From Terebella lapidaria (taxonomy: Eukaryota > Annelida > Polychaeta > Terebellida > Terebellidae): 64,000 nt of DNA. Under the pieces are notes generated by a model. That model was given only the letters and a program-made list of their open reading frames with translations. It ran no database searches and was not told where the DNA came from. Location of the stretch: the NCBI GenBank assembly GCA_949152475.1, contig OX424559.1:31973119-32037118 (forward strand). Reading direction: 5' to 3'. Positions 22,850-34,319 of this stretch are shown piece by piece. A program made the translations under genes and the position numbers. Numbering within the stretch: position 1 is the stretch's first letter; every line of letters begins with the position of its first letter.

Positions 22850-23162
22850 AGCCATGTACACGGACCTATTGTCTCAGTACTGGGGCATGTACACCAATAT
22901 AATTATCCCAGTCCCAGAGGCGTGTACACGGGATTATTATCCCAGTGCTGGAGGCGTGTTCACGGGATTATTATCCCAATCCCAAAAGCGTGTACAAGGA
23001 TTATTATCCCAGAGGCATATACACGGGATTATTATCCCAGAGGCGTATACATGGGTTTATTATCCCAGTGTTGGAGGCATGTACACAGGATTATTATCCC
23101 AGAGGCATGTTCACGGGATTATTATCCCAGTCCCAGAGGTGTGTACACAGGATTATCATCCT
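22850..23162. repeat. 34-bp minisatellite, left part
   Basis: Units read GCGTGTACACGGGATTATTATCCCAG plus a variable TGCTGGAG or TCCCAGAG end. The common unit length is 34 bases, with some shorter 28-base units. Because 34 is not a multiple of three and the unit lacks stops, all three plus-strand frames stay open across the block, producing GVYTGLLSQ, ACTRDYYPS and RVHGIIIPV type repeats. I do not read these as a protein gene. The array is interrupted by the LINE that follows. Confidence 0.9.
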
Positions 23163-24173
23163 AAACAACGAACTGAACCTTGGTTTGATGATGTAATATT
23201 GACTGGTATATTGAGTAGAGATAAGACACTGTGTGCTTTCAAAAGGTCAAAGGATCCGTCTAAATATGATGAATACAAAGGGCTAAGAAATCATGCACAA
23301 CGACACGTACATGTAGCTAAGGCAAACTACTACAAGGACAAACAAATGCCACTAAAACCTAGTCCACTAACGTTGGTTTGACCATAAATGGTGCTGTAAC
23401 GTTCGATAAATGTGAGGTGGCATAAAAGTTTAACAACTTTTTCACTTCCCTTGCGTCAACTTTAGTTGACAAGCTACCTATCCCCTCTGGTATGTTCGGT
23501 AAACATCATGCCATGTCATATTATCAACAAAAAGGTATCCAACCAGATTCCTTTGAATTATCAGTTGTAAGTGGAGCAACAGTAAGTGAGTTGCTGAGCA
23601 AGATGGAGGAATCTAAGGCCACATGTTTAGATGATCTTCCAGCTCGTTATGTTCGGGATGCAGCTTCCTATTTATCTAACCATTTTTACTTTTGTACACA
23701 ACAGTCATACCCGCACTCGTTCTAGTCACATGTCTTTAGTTGTTCCACGTTTCAAGTTGGTAAAAGTTATTTTTATGTATTCTGGTGTCTTGGAATGGAA
23801 CAAACTCCCAGTTGGGACGCAGTCTATTATGGAAAGATCTCATTTTAAGAGAAAAATTAAAACCTTTTTATTACATCAGGTGCTATCTCTGATATACATC
23901 AGGTCTGATATATATGTGTATTAGTTTTGTATTCCTGTTTTCAAATATCAGTATTTTTTGTAATTTCATTTTTAAGTTAGTCGATGTCTTTTCACATCCT
24001 ATTCTTGCCCTTGTCATATTGTTTTTCCTTTTATACCACAATGGAGTTAAGTCTTTTGACCTTTTGCGCTATTCCAGGTAAACATTCATATGTTATATAC
24101 TGTATGTACTTTTATCATATTTTCATATTGTACATGTGTTTACTGAATAAACTGAAATCAAGTCAAATCAAAC
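23163..24173 (+). mobile_element. internally deleted LINE inserted in the minisatellite
   Basis: A non-LTR retrotransposon piece of Jockey/CR1/L2 type. 23,170-23,380 encodes the pre-RT linker (EPWFDDVILTGILSRDKTLC, YDEYKGLRNHAQRHVHVAK, NYYKDKQ). 23,492-23,690 encodes SFELSVVSGATVSELLSKM and KATCLDDLPARYVRDAA, the start of the RT. It then passes directly to the C-terminal region at 23,700-23,925 (TRSSHMSLVVPRFKLVK, YSGVLEWNKLPVG, HFKRKIKTFLL), so the catalytic centre is missing. It ends with AATAAACTGAAATCAAGTCAAATCAAA, a typical tail. Both borders lie within the 34-bp repeat unit. Confidence 0.85.
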
Positions 24174-24615
24174 CATTCCTGACGGCGTGTACACGAGATT
24201 TTTTACACCAAGGCTGGAGGCTTGTACACAGGATTATTATTTCAGTCCCTACCGGGATTATTACACGGGATTATTACCCCAGTGCCTGAGGCATGTACTC
24301 AAGATTATTATCCCAGTCCTCAAGGCATGTACACGGGATTAATATACCAGTCCTGATGGCGTGTACATGGGAATATTTTCCCAGTCCTGATGGCGTGTAC
24401 ACGCAATTATTTTCCCAGTACTGATGGCGTGTACACGGGAATATTATTTCAGTGCTGGAGGCGTATCCAGAGGGTTATTATCCCAGTCCAGACGGTGTGG
24501 ACAAGGCACTATTATTCCAGTGCTGGAGGCGTATACAGGGGATTTTTATCCAGGTCCAGACGGCGTGTATACGGGATTATTATCCCAGTCACGGTTGCGT
24601 GTACACTGTACATGT
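24174..24615. repeat. 34-bp minisatellite, right part
   Basis: Continuation of the array left of the LINE. The left edge ...GATTATCATCC and the right edge CCATTCCTGACGGCGTG join into one regular unit. Units here favour CCAGTCCTGATGGCGTGTACACG and are more diverged than on the left. Confidence 0.9.
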
Positions 24616-25250
24616 ACATGTAGGTAACAATGATTTCACTTGCCTCCCTCGGCAAGTGCGTGGTCATTTGAATTACGTTAATCTATACGCATGTCCAAAT
24701 ATTCTTTTCTTTCGCCACCGGTAACGTTACAACATGGTGAAATTGCCCGTTATGATTGGGTGATTAATTGCCAGTCACTCATGGTTCAGGTTGCTTGTCA
24801 TTTGAAGCATTCGTAGCTTATCAGCTTGTATAACTTCACTTGTATAACTTCTTCAGGCTATAACTCTGCATCAATTAAAATGATTAATTAAGATTAATTG
24901 AGATGAACGTTTGTAGGTGGATTCTGTACAGGACCACAAAACACTTCAATTTCCAAATTGGAGACAAGGCCGATAATTATACTGATCGAGACCGCACACT
25001 TACATTTGAAACATACATTGTGTTAGGTTGTAGTTTCTTCATGTTCTTAATCATGGTTAAATTACTTAACATAAAACAATAACTGATAACGATAACTTAT
25101 AGGTTAATCAGGTTAATCTCAAAACTTAAATGATAAAATTGGCATGTTCTATGTCATTCACAGTGACAACAAAAACACAAGTTAAGACGGATCAAGTCAT
25201 CCATACGGTGGTTGATAACGCAGATCTGACACGGCAACAAGAAAAAAAAA
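24616..25250. other. unrecognised AT-rich non-coding stretch
   Basis: Nothing is recognised beyond a TGTACATGTACATGTA run at 24,605-24,622. Confidence 0.4.
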
Positions 25251-25254
25251 CTCA

Positions 25255-25690
25255 ATAATGTTCGCACAAAATTAGTTTTGTACATACGAAACTAATTTCG
25301 TACGCACAAAACTATTTCTTTATGTACAAAATTTTTGATCTGACCATACACTCCTATGGCCCATCTCAATATGGAGAACATAAATATTATCCGAGAAATT
25401 TCGTACGAAATTAGATTTGTACGTACAAATTAATCTCATTTTGGTCATGCCATAAAAATTTATGGTCAAATATAAAAAATGTTTTACATAAGAAAAACAA
25501 TTTGGTACGTACGGAACTAATTTCGTACGTACGAATTTGCTCAATATAGTTTTTTTTGGTCTTGGTTGAGTGGGTTTCTTCTATGGTCTGACCCACGCAA
25601 GCAAAAATAAAAATAATAATTCAAGCAATTTCGTACATACGAAATTAGTTTTGTACGTATGAGATTACTTTCGTAAGTACAAAACCAATC
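25255..25690. repeat. scattered TTTCGTACGTACGAAA palindromes
   Basis: At least eight occurrences of near-palindromic TTTCGTACGTACGAAA/TTTTGTACGTACAAAA motifs lie here, often spaced by ACTAA or ATTAG, at about 25,258-25,330, 25,399-25,435, 25,500-25,545 and 25,625-25,690. They could form several alternative hairpins. Confidence 0.75.
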
Positions 25691-25694
25691 TCAG

Positions 25695-26125
25695 TAGGAT
25701 TTACAGCGTTTCACCGCTCTAATTTACAGCGTTATAACGATCTTATTTACAGCGTTATAACGCTCTAATTTACAGCAATTTAACAATCTAACTTACAGCG
25801 TTATAACGCTCTAATTTGGAACGTTATAACGGTCTGATTTACCGCGTTATAACGCACTAATTTACTGTGTTATAACGCTTTAGTTTGCATCGTTATAATG
25901 CTCCAATTTACAGCGTTATAAAACTCCAGTTTACAGCGTTATAACGATCCAATTTGCTGCGTTAGAGCACTCTAATTTACAACGTTATTATTTACAGCGT
26001 TATAACGCTCTAACTTACAGTGTCATAACGCTCCAATTAGTAGCGTTATCATACTCCAATTTACGGCGTTATATCGCTCTAATTTACAGCGTCATAACGG
26101 TCTAATTTACAACGTTATGACGTTC
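25695..26125. repeat. 23-bp tandem array with palindromic core
   Basis: The unit TTTACAGCGTTATAACGCTCTAA is repeated about 18 times with variation. The core CGTTATAACG is a perfect 10-base palindrome in most units. There is no coding frame. Confidence 0.92.
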
Positions 26126-26333
26126 TTTCCATTGTCAACATTTGTAATAAAATGATAAACATAATCTATATCACAGTGATTTAGAGATTCCTACATAATT
26201 TATCTGATGAACTAGCAGGTCCAATGATAGTTCTGGTAGTGTAAGTCAAAGAGTAATAAAGTTGTAAATGAGAGTGTTATTGCCCTTTAATATACCGTTT
26301 TATGTTGTATTTGCCAGTATCATATGGTATGTC

Positions 26334-26765
26334 TTAAAGTGATATTGGCAGTAAAACTTTTTTTTCCAAATCAATTACATATGTGCCTGTGGTCTCAGAA
26401 AAATAGGTTACAAAACAAACTATGCTTGATTAGAAGGATAAATCAAGCATATGACAGTACTAGCAGCCGCTTTTCTTTTGTTTTGTGCGCCACTCAGAGT
26501 TACCTCTGACCTAACCTACTTCACGCTCGATTGGCTCGAACATACACGAGTAAGCTGGAATCGCATTGCATCACGGGATACAAAGCACCGAGAATGGCGG
26601 TAATGTAAACAAACTCAAAATATCTCCACCAGAAACTCGCATCGAAATCAATTAGAAAGGGGCGTCTGTTTGGACATACAAGTGCAGATATATAACTGTT
26701 ATGTTTTCTTCGTTCGATCAGGAAGGTATGGAAAAATACATAACTTACTGCCAATATCACTTTAA
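26334..26765. mobile_element. 432-bp TTAA-flanked MITE (Kolobok- or piggyBac-like)
   Basis: The sequence TTAAAGTGATATTGGCAGTA at 26,334 is mirrored by its perfect reverse complement ending at 26,765 (21 bases including TTAA). The inner similarity continues (ACTTTTTTTTCC against the complement of GGAAAAATACATAAC). TTAA at both ends is the expected target duplication of Kolobok and piggyBac superfamilies. The AGTG-type start after TTAA is more like Kolobok-class MITEs than piggyBac ends (usually CCC). No transposase is present. Confidence 0.75.
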
Positions 26766-26769
26766 ATTC

Positions 26770-28675
26770 AGTGACAGAACCAGTAAACCTACAGGCGAGT
26801 CTTCTATAGGCTAGAGTTCTATGCCATTCGAGGTCCAAAATTGATGTTGCTACGTTCCCATTTTCTATTTGAGCACTTGTTATAGATAGTAAACTGTTCT
26901 TTTGTCACAAAATATTGATACAAAACTGCCACAGAATCACTGGAACTATGGAAAATGATATTGAAATTGCATCTACTCTTCATTTTTGTCCAATACGTCG
27001 GGCTGTCCATGTACATCATGGTACATGGATAGTAATCAACAAAAATGATCTAATAATATCAATGAGAACTACCAGATATTTTCACGAGCACTCGGTTTCG
27101 GTTCGATTCCCACCTAACGAGGGATTGATTTCATTATTCTTTACTCGCTCCGCCACTAAAAGTGAAATTGTATAGGGCTGGAAAGTCACACGAGTTGCTC
27201 ACATGAAACAATAGGTGTATATCTGTTTGGAAAGTCACATGAGTTGCTCACATGAAACAATAGGTGTATATTTGTTTGTCCCCAAAATCACACCGTGACG
27301 TTAGGTGACTTTCTAGCCCTATGTTGATAGCATGATGTATCAGAGGTAACAGCTCGAAATCCAAGATGCACATAGCCCATAACACCAAATGTCTACTTGT
27401 GAGTATTTTTACAAATTGCATGTTCCTTCTCCGTTTTTTTTTCAGGTATCACCCATATATGATGTATCACAGGACAGAGGGTCGGGGTGCATTCCCCTCT
27501 CCCCCCCCCGGAGAATGAACCCCACATCTCTTAATCCCGGATCCTGCTTCAAGCCATTCGAACACATGCGATCACATCCTTTGACTAACGCTGCTCTGGT
27601 GCATATTTTTGAATGTTAATATGCGGAATACTCTACCAAAGTGGTAATGGCAAAATGGAGATAATGGATATTATTGTCATTGATAATCCGGATAATGGCG
27701 ATAATTTGGCTGTTTGACATTCGTGCCACATCAAGTGGATCTCCCAAATGGATAATCACCAGTTGGATAAGTGTGTGCTGCAACAAAGATTGACGTTAGG
27801 TGTGGCCAGCAACATGTACATCGTCTTTTAAGTGACAAAGAACAATCAATTCTGTATCTACTCAAATTGGACATATCAATGAGGTGTGGAATACTCTGTG
27901 ATGCTGCTGTACCGTGAGTACCAATTTACATTTAAACACATAATGTGGATTACCTGCCAAGTATAAAGATGAGTATCCGGTATACCTATAATGCTACACG
28001 TCGGCATTTATATGTACGCTGTGCTTGGCTCAAGGAGCTCCACTGTTATACCCCCTATAACGTAGGTCTACCGGATCAATGTATTTTATGACAATATTAT
28101 GTTTGGCCTGAGTTGCTATGCCTCGGCCAGTTGCAGGAACTGTTGCAAATAGGTCCAATTGACAACGTCCAATATTTCTTCTACATACTTGGGTAAAACT
28201 GACTCACGTGTTTCTGATGTTTATGTATTTCCATGCATATCCAATGTGCATTTGTAGCAGGGTTTCATGGCAGCTCAGTCCTGCTGTTCCTTGAGTAAAT
28301 GCCTATGATGGGTAATATATGATGGGAGTGACTGGGACACTGAGACAACGTCATAATAGTTCTATTAAATTTCCGATTGTTTGCAGGGAAAAATAATGCG
28401 CAAATATTTTCATTGTGGAATGTGTGTTAGTTATCCGATGTCTGACCATTGTCATTGACTATAGACGCATTATTTTTTTTGTAACTGTACACATTGAGGG
28501 GACGTCATGATGCCATCGTGATCAAACAGCATGTACAGTGTGTTCAAATGCTGTTATTTGTTTTGAGAATTATTCTGAGACAGTTTCTCGGTAAATGAGA
28601 GAAACAACACAATGGTCTTGTTAAGGATGGTTAATGTTTTGTAGGTAATACTAGGTACATACTTATATATATGGG
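26770..28675. other. unrecognised non-coding stretch with a 49-bp tandem duplication
   Basis: A 49-base unit starting GGAAAGTCACACGAG at 27,181-27,229 is repeated at 27,230-27,278 with two or three changes. A C-run lies at 27,497-27,508. The frame at 27,389-27,619 has no recognised domain. Otherwise I see nothing here. Confidence 0.5.
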
Positions 28676-28679
28676 CTTA

Positions 28680-29900
28680 TTTTATAAATAATTATTATAA
28701 TAACTTATATACATGCAGGTTATTGGTAACTTGTGCCGATAAAGATCGGATGCTTTGATATCATTACAAATGATGTACTTGTTGATATTATATTCACTGG
28801 GAAGAATCAGTTCAGGTCTGTATAACTTTATGATATTTTTCGATGAAACAAGAAAACCATGAGTCACGAATGGCTCACGCCTGATTTATTTAAAATTCGC
28901 TGATGTGCATTTGAGGGGACAACTTCAAATGCACTTTTTGTTTTGTTCATGAGCAGATCGTTGGCAGTATTCGGGCATTCCCTAGAATCCCTAGTGCACT
29001 GAAGTCAGTTTCTGGTGAAGTTGTATTATATGTTTAATATTATTTGCTTGCATAGACCGAAACATTACCGATGGTGATTTAATTTGTTTACATTGGCGCG
29101 TGAAGCTCAAAAATATTCCAAAATGGTCTGCGACGTCAGTGACGATTATTCCAGCGGTTGATGGGGTAAGTATATTTGGGTATATGTGATCAATCAGCGT
29201 AGAAGTAGTTAGTGTAATGCGTGTAGGTTTACAGCTGTTCGGTAGAACAACTACATTTAACACACTCTCTGCATTTGAAGACGCCAGTGTGTCCTCGGAA
29301 AAAAAAATATTTGATCGGGCTTTGTTTCTATTCCGAAATGTTGTAATTTACATTTGCTATTGGCATCATCAAAATCTGGTAGTATTGCTAGATTGATACT
29401 TACTTTCATGAAAATCGGACGAAATCCAGACGATATTAAATCATTAACGTAATTGTTAGTTCTAGCATCAGTTTGATATTTTATTAGGTCGATGTTCATA
29501 TCCAACATGATTACCGCTTGGCTGTTTGCGTTATTTATTTCATCAAGCAGGGTAATTAGCGTTGTTGAAATTATATCCACATCGGCGTGTGGATACGAAT
29601 TGGGTCGACAGATCACTCCCACCTTAGCGTGTTTGTGTTTACCGGTTATCGTTTCAATAAATAAGGACTCGAATACGTTTGGAATGAATACACTGAGATT
29701 GTCACATATACTATACTGGATATTGTCTTTAATAAAGAGTGCTACACCTCCTCTAGTGTCAGTTGTTCTGCATCTGTAAACCATATCATGATAACCCGGC
29801 AAATTGAGTCTTTGATCTCAGTCACATCGATAAACTTCGCCCAATCCAATAACATGAAAACAGAAATTTTCCGAAATCATATTGTATAATCATGATAATA
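28680..29900 (-). mobile_element. LINE endonuclease remnant (Jockey/CR1/L2-like)
   Basis: Minus-strand apurinic-type endonuclease and linker of a non-LTR retrotransposon. The frame 29,802-29,257 begins with PGYHDMVYRCRTTDTRGGVA and ALFIKDNIQYS and continues with VGVICRPNSYPHADVD and the MLDMNIDL box. The frame 29,263-28,991 has CKPTRITLTTSTLIDHIY and the IVTDVADHFGIFL (S/T-D-H) catalytic region. 28,867-28,682 carries the linker-like HGFLVSSKNIIKLYR and PSEYNINKYI phrases. The domains lie in at least two frames with stops in the linker, so it is dead. It shares strand and lineage character with the RT remnant at 17.5-19.1 kb but is a separate insertion. Confidence 0.88.
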
Positions 29901-29904
29901 ATTG

Positions 29905-30315
29905 TTTGAAATTTCCTCGATTCACCGATAGGCCCCGAGGTGAAAATACATGTACGACACACCACCTCTCGGATGAATTGTGGACACAAGATCACCGGGT
30001 TCACAAGCAATACTATGGCTAGAGTTTCTATCTGGGATGTACGGTAAAATGGGTCAGAGGGCTTGATAATTATTAAATTTACATAGCAGAGGTATGGTAA
30101 AATGTGATAGTATATACAAATATTTGCAGGCAAATTTAAGGAGGAATCATTAGGCAAACGTTAAATACAGTAACATGATTCTCGGCCTTGTAGCCTACTT
30201 CAGTCTTGCCGTTTTGTGAGTTGACTAGTTGTGAGTTGTAGTAGGCCTATTATGATTTAGTTTACTGCAAACCCGGGAACATTATCGACATAATCTCCCC
30301 GTTTTTCGTGAGTAT
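29905..30315. other. unrecognised non-coding stretch
   Basis: Nothing is recognised apart from a TAGGCCTA palindrome at 30,242-30,249. Confidence 0.35.
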
Positions 30316-31099
30316 TAGTCAGGAGGAAATTTCACACAGGGTGGAAACGTAGTACAGACTTTTTCTGCCGATTGATATGGCTTCATAATGGTCTAAGACA
30401 ACCTTTTTCAGAGGGTGTGTAAAATTTTCTCCCGGGCTAACTTTTTTATGGCCTTTTTCAAAATGGCCGACATCGAAAATTTGGTATTTTAGGGAAAAAA
30501 AACAAAATTATCCTCCTGGTATGATGCTTTTGGTCTATTAAGGTGAAATTTAGTTATACGGAGATATATTCTTCATAACAATACTAATATTACCGATTCA
30601 AACGCCCCGAAAATGGAAAAAATCCAAAATGGCCGCCAAATTCTTGCCATTTTTACACAAATGTTCATAACTTCCTGCCAAATTGAGATGGGAAGCCAAT
30701 TTTGGTGTCTAACCCTGGGTTTTGGGGTATGAGGATTTCAAATATATAACCAGTTTTGTGTTTGGATGGTTTGAAGCTGCTCAGAATTCAAGATGGCTGC
30801 CAAATTTTAGCCCGATTTCGCAAATAAGCACCAATGACCGTCATATATATCAAGATAACAAGCCAACTCTGGTGGCCAGTCCTGGGCATTGGGGTATGAG
30901 GGTGCTACTTGAAAAAATACTCTTGTGTGTAGATGGTAACTGGCCAATGTATAGGTGTTCAAAGGCAAAGATAACCATTAATTAATGTGAAACATGTAAA
31001 CGAACCCGTCTAATAGCACCCACTCGCACAAAATCAACAGAATCAACCACTATCAGACAGAAAAAAAATATTTCTGAGCCAACTCTTCGAGAGGTCTGA

Positions 31100-31850
31100 C
31101 CAGACTCTCACCAGACCATCCTCACCAGACCATCCTCTACATTGGGATTGCTCATCATAGTCACCATGGAGCCCTTACAGAGTGTAACATTAGCAGAAAG
31201 GTTGCATTCAATGGGTACAGGTGTTGTATTCTTCTTCAAGCCAGATATATTCTCGATAACATTCACAGCCACAATCTTCGATTTCTGTCTGTTCAAAGAA
31301 TCAGTCTGCAGCAGTAACTTTCTGGAAAGGAAACACATGAAGTACATCTGCTTGGATCTGTGATCCTTAAGCATCTCCTACTTTTCAGAGCTCTATGATT
31401 CAACATCTCCGAAATCGATTTGTCATTTTTTTGTCTCATTATGTCGGTCAAAGTAGTAACCTTGAAGTCGTCCCAAGGCTCTGCAAGGGCAGCTGGGTCT
31501 CAGTATTTGTCCTCTTACATGCGGCAGTGGATAAAATCACTGACTGCCAGAATCATGAAGAACTTTTGTTTCTCATGAGTTGATCCTGACGACCTCTGAT
31601 GAAATTCAGCAAGCCTCTGCTGAGATCTCATCAATGATTATCAGCTCGAGGTTTTGATACCTAACCTTTGGGGGCAGTGATGAGCTCTTCAGCAAGTGGT
31701 ATATACTTTTGTCCCACACCCCTTTGCATGGAAGCATGGTTCCGCCACTGATGGTAAATGCTTCTTTGCCAGTTGGAGCCACACATCAGAGCTTTGGTGA
31801 TATAAAACTTTCCTTTACCAATATATTGAAAGTCCCCAGACATTTTCCAT
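31100..31850 (-). pseudogene. PIF1-like helicase remnant inside the TIR element
   Basis: Minus-strand segments, in helicase order, resemble the PIF1/RecD superfamily 1 family (5'-3' DNA helicases). Around 31,840-31,790 there is a P-loop-like neighbourhood (GKGKFYITKAL). Around 31,750-31,640 there is TGKEAFTISGGT and ELIIIDEIS (the Walker B/DE box). At 31,374-31,108 there is CKGSMVTMMSNPNVEDGLV, the C-terminal phrase that in PIF1 proteins reads G..VM...N....GLVNG. The segments are not in one open frame; the copy is broken in several places. PIF1-like helicases are known as cargo of Helitrons and several large TIR elements, so this may be the element's own gene. Confidence 0.65.
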
Positions 31851-33595
31851 TCATCTTATCGATGCACCACTAGCGAGTATGAATGAAGACTTTCCCTTGC
31901 ATATTGTTCATGCACTGCATGAGAACTTGAGCCTGATTCTATGGGATTGCCAAGATACTGTGCTCTACTGACAACTGAGCCCATCTTGGTGTTGGAGCTC
32001 CGAGGCAGGCCACTCAATCTGGCAGGTCTTCCAAACTGATGTCCTCGAGGTAAGCGTCATCTAGGTTGGCTTTTGTTTCCAAGCGTCCAGCCGCCACTGG
32101 GGCAATGTGTGCCAAGGCATCTTCTGCAAGATGATTTTCTCGGATCTCTTCATGGCTACTTCAACCTCTTTGATATTATTTCCAAATAGCGCTTGCTTTT
32201 CTCTAGTAATGTTGCTGATGCTTGTCCTTTTGCCATAGTAGGAAATGCTCCCACTCATTTAAATCCATTTCAAAGTGGTTAAGATAAAGTACCATGAGAT
32301 TCTGATAATGTTTCTCACTGTCCCTACAGATGTGCAAGCTTTACTGAAAGATTTCCGTCTTCAGATCTATCATTTATTCTCAGCCAACTTCGATGAAGCA
32401 TATGGAACATTGGACCGGTTGTCGTTGTTATGGGTAGAATTTTCTTCAGATGGTTCATAATCTCTACCTGGTTTACTATCAACATTGAAGAGGGATACAA
32501 TTTCAACCAGACAGGTCTTTGAGAATATCTACAGGAGGGCGTGCATAGTACATGTACATGTACCTGTCTAGTACAGATATACAGTGTAGCCACACGTAAT
32601 CAATGCCTGAATCTCAGTGGCCCAGCAGTAAGAATGGAAGTGTCAGTCTGGTACTTGTCGGATCTGCAAGTATCCAAACAACATGCCGACTACAGTTTTT
32701 GAGAGGTGTGCCTGTGGCCTTGTAAATAGCCTCCATGACACTCATCTCCCTGTTGGTCAGGTATGTTTTGCCTAGTCATTGTAGCTTATCGTCTGTCTTA
32801 ACCCAGCATATTGTGCTCTGCATGGTTCTTCATGAAGGAGCGGACCATCTTCACTCTGCTTCTTGTTGCAATAATATGACACAATATATCGAATGCAGGC
32901 GTATGCATCAACAACATATTGTAAGTCAAAATTAGGATTCCAGGCTTTCAAAGGGTTTTGATTTGCACTGACTTACCCATCAGTCTTTGTGTTTATGTTT
33001 ATGTACAACCATTTTCGTGGAGGCTATAATGTTCCAGGCTTGTTCTTCAGCAGCGTTTTTTCACTCATCTGGATCAGTGTCTGCTGGGATGGCACATAAA
33101 GGTCTGACAAGAAGGTGGACGGGATAACCTGAACCTGTGGGTCCTGTTACCCTTCTTGCATGACTTTGTATAATTCTTGAAATGAAGCTGAACATCATTT
33201 ATAATGTCATGTAACTTGCTGTATCTCGTCTAATCAACGTCCTCTGTGTTGATATATTTGTTAATAACGTCAACAACTTCCTCATCAAGTTATTTGTCCA
33301 GCTTAGGAGGATTTTATACTCAGAAAAGGCAGTGAATGTAAGTACCAATGTGAGGCCAATCTCCTCGTAGAAACTCAATTGAAACAAAGTAGTCACAGAC
33401 CAATTTGATTTGATGGTGAAGTGATCATCAATTTCAAAAGTTTTTTTTACTATCTGATCAAACATTCTATCAGCTGTTATATGGTTTTAAATGCCTAATA
33501 TAATATACTTGGTATTGATATGCCTGATATAATATACTTGGGTTTGATTGCTCAGAAAAAAAATATGCCTGGTAGTGGTACTGTTTATTTTGAAG
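31851..33595. other. rest of the interior of the TIR element
   Basis: A moderately GC-balanced interior with scattered short minus-strand frames (32,061-32,258; 32,324-32,593; 33,199-33,465). It could be the decayed N-terminal half of the helicase or another gene; I cannot identify it. A TGTACATGTACATGTACC run lies at about 32,550. Confidence 0.4.
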
Positions 33596-34319
33596 TGCGA
33601 GTGAGTGCTAATTAACAGGTTTGTTAGCATGTGTTTTATTAATTAGTCCTTATCTTGGCTTTTGGACAGTTGGATAGCTTTAAACTGGCCAATCGCCATT
33701 TACATACAAAAGTATTTCTTCAGGTAGCACTCTCATACCCCAAACCCCAGGAATGGCCTCCAAAATTGCCTTCTTATTTTGAATATGTGATGGTTATTGG
33801 CGCTTATTTGCGAAATTGAGCTATTGTTTGGCAGCCATCTTGGATTCTGAGCATCTTCGAACCATCCAATCATGAAACTGGTTATTTATTTAGAATCCTC
33901 ATACCCCAAAACCCAGGGTTAGACACCAAAATTGGCTTCCTATCTCAATTTGGCAGGAAGTTATGAGCATTCATGTGAAAATGGCGAGAATTTGGCGGCC
34001 ATCTTGGATTTTTTCCATTTTCGGGACGTTTGAATCGGTATTATTAGTATTGTTTTTAAGAATATATCTCCATATAACTAAATGTCACCTTAATAGACCA
34101 ACAGCATCATGCCGGGAGGATATTTTTTTTTTTCCTAAAATACCTAATTTTCGATATCGGCCATTTTGAAAAAGGCCATAAAAAAGTTAGCCCGGGAGAA
34201 AATTTTACACACCCTCTGAAAAAGGTTGTCTTAGACCATTATGAAGCCATATGAAGCCATTATGAAGCCATACCCTGAGTGCCATATGCTCAATATTCCT
34301 CCTGACTATTGCCTGGGTG

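Larger units (their letters stand above)
30317..34307. mobile_element. 4.0-kb element with about 700-bp terminal inverted repeats
   Basis: The left arm 30,317-31,028 and right arm 33,596-34,307 are inverted copies. Both contain GTCTAAGACAACC/GGTTGTCTTAGAC, AACTTTTTTATGGCC, TTCAAACGCCCCGAAAATGG-type text, TAACTTCCTGCCAAATTGAG and CACTCGCAC at the inner edge. The outermost AGTCAGGAGGAA is shared. Three bases, ATT, flank both ends and may be a target duplication. The interior carries PIF1-like helicase traces on the minus strand. The class is uncertain: foldback-like DNA element, or a derivative of a larger TIR element. The interior is badly broken and the copy is old. Confidence 0.75.

Noticed and set aside
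22850-24615. CRISPR-like regular repeats of about 34 bp
   Set aside because: Units are contiguous with no unique spacers and lie in eukaryotic repeat DNA; this is a minisatellite.
27090-27125. GGTTCGATTCCC resembling the B box of a tRNA gene
   Set aside because: The bases either side cannot pair as a T stem and no A box or acceptor stem is found upstream.
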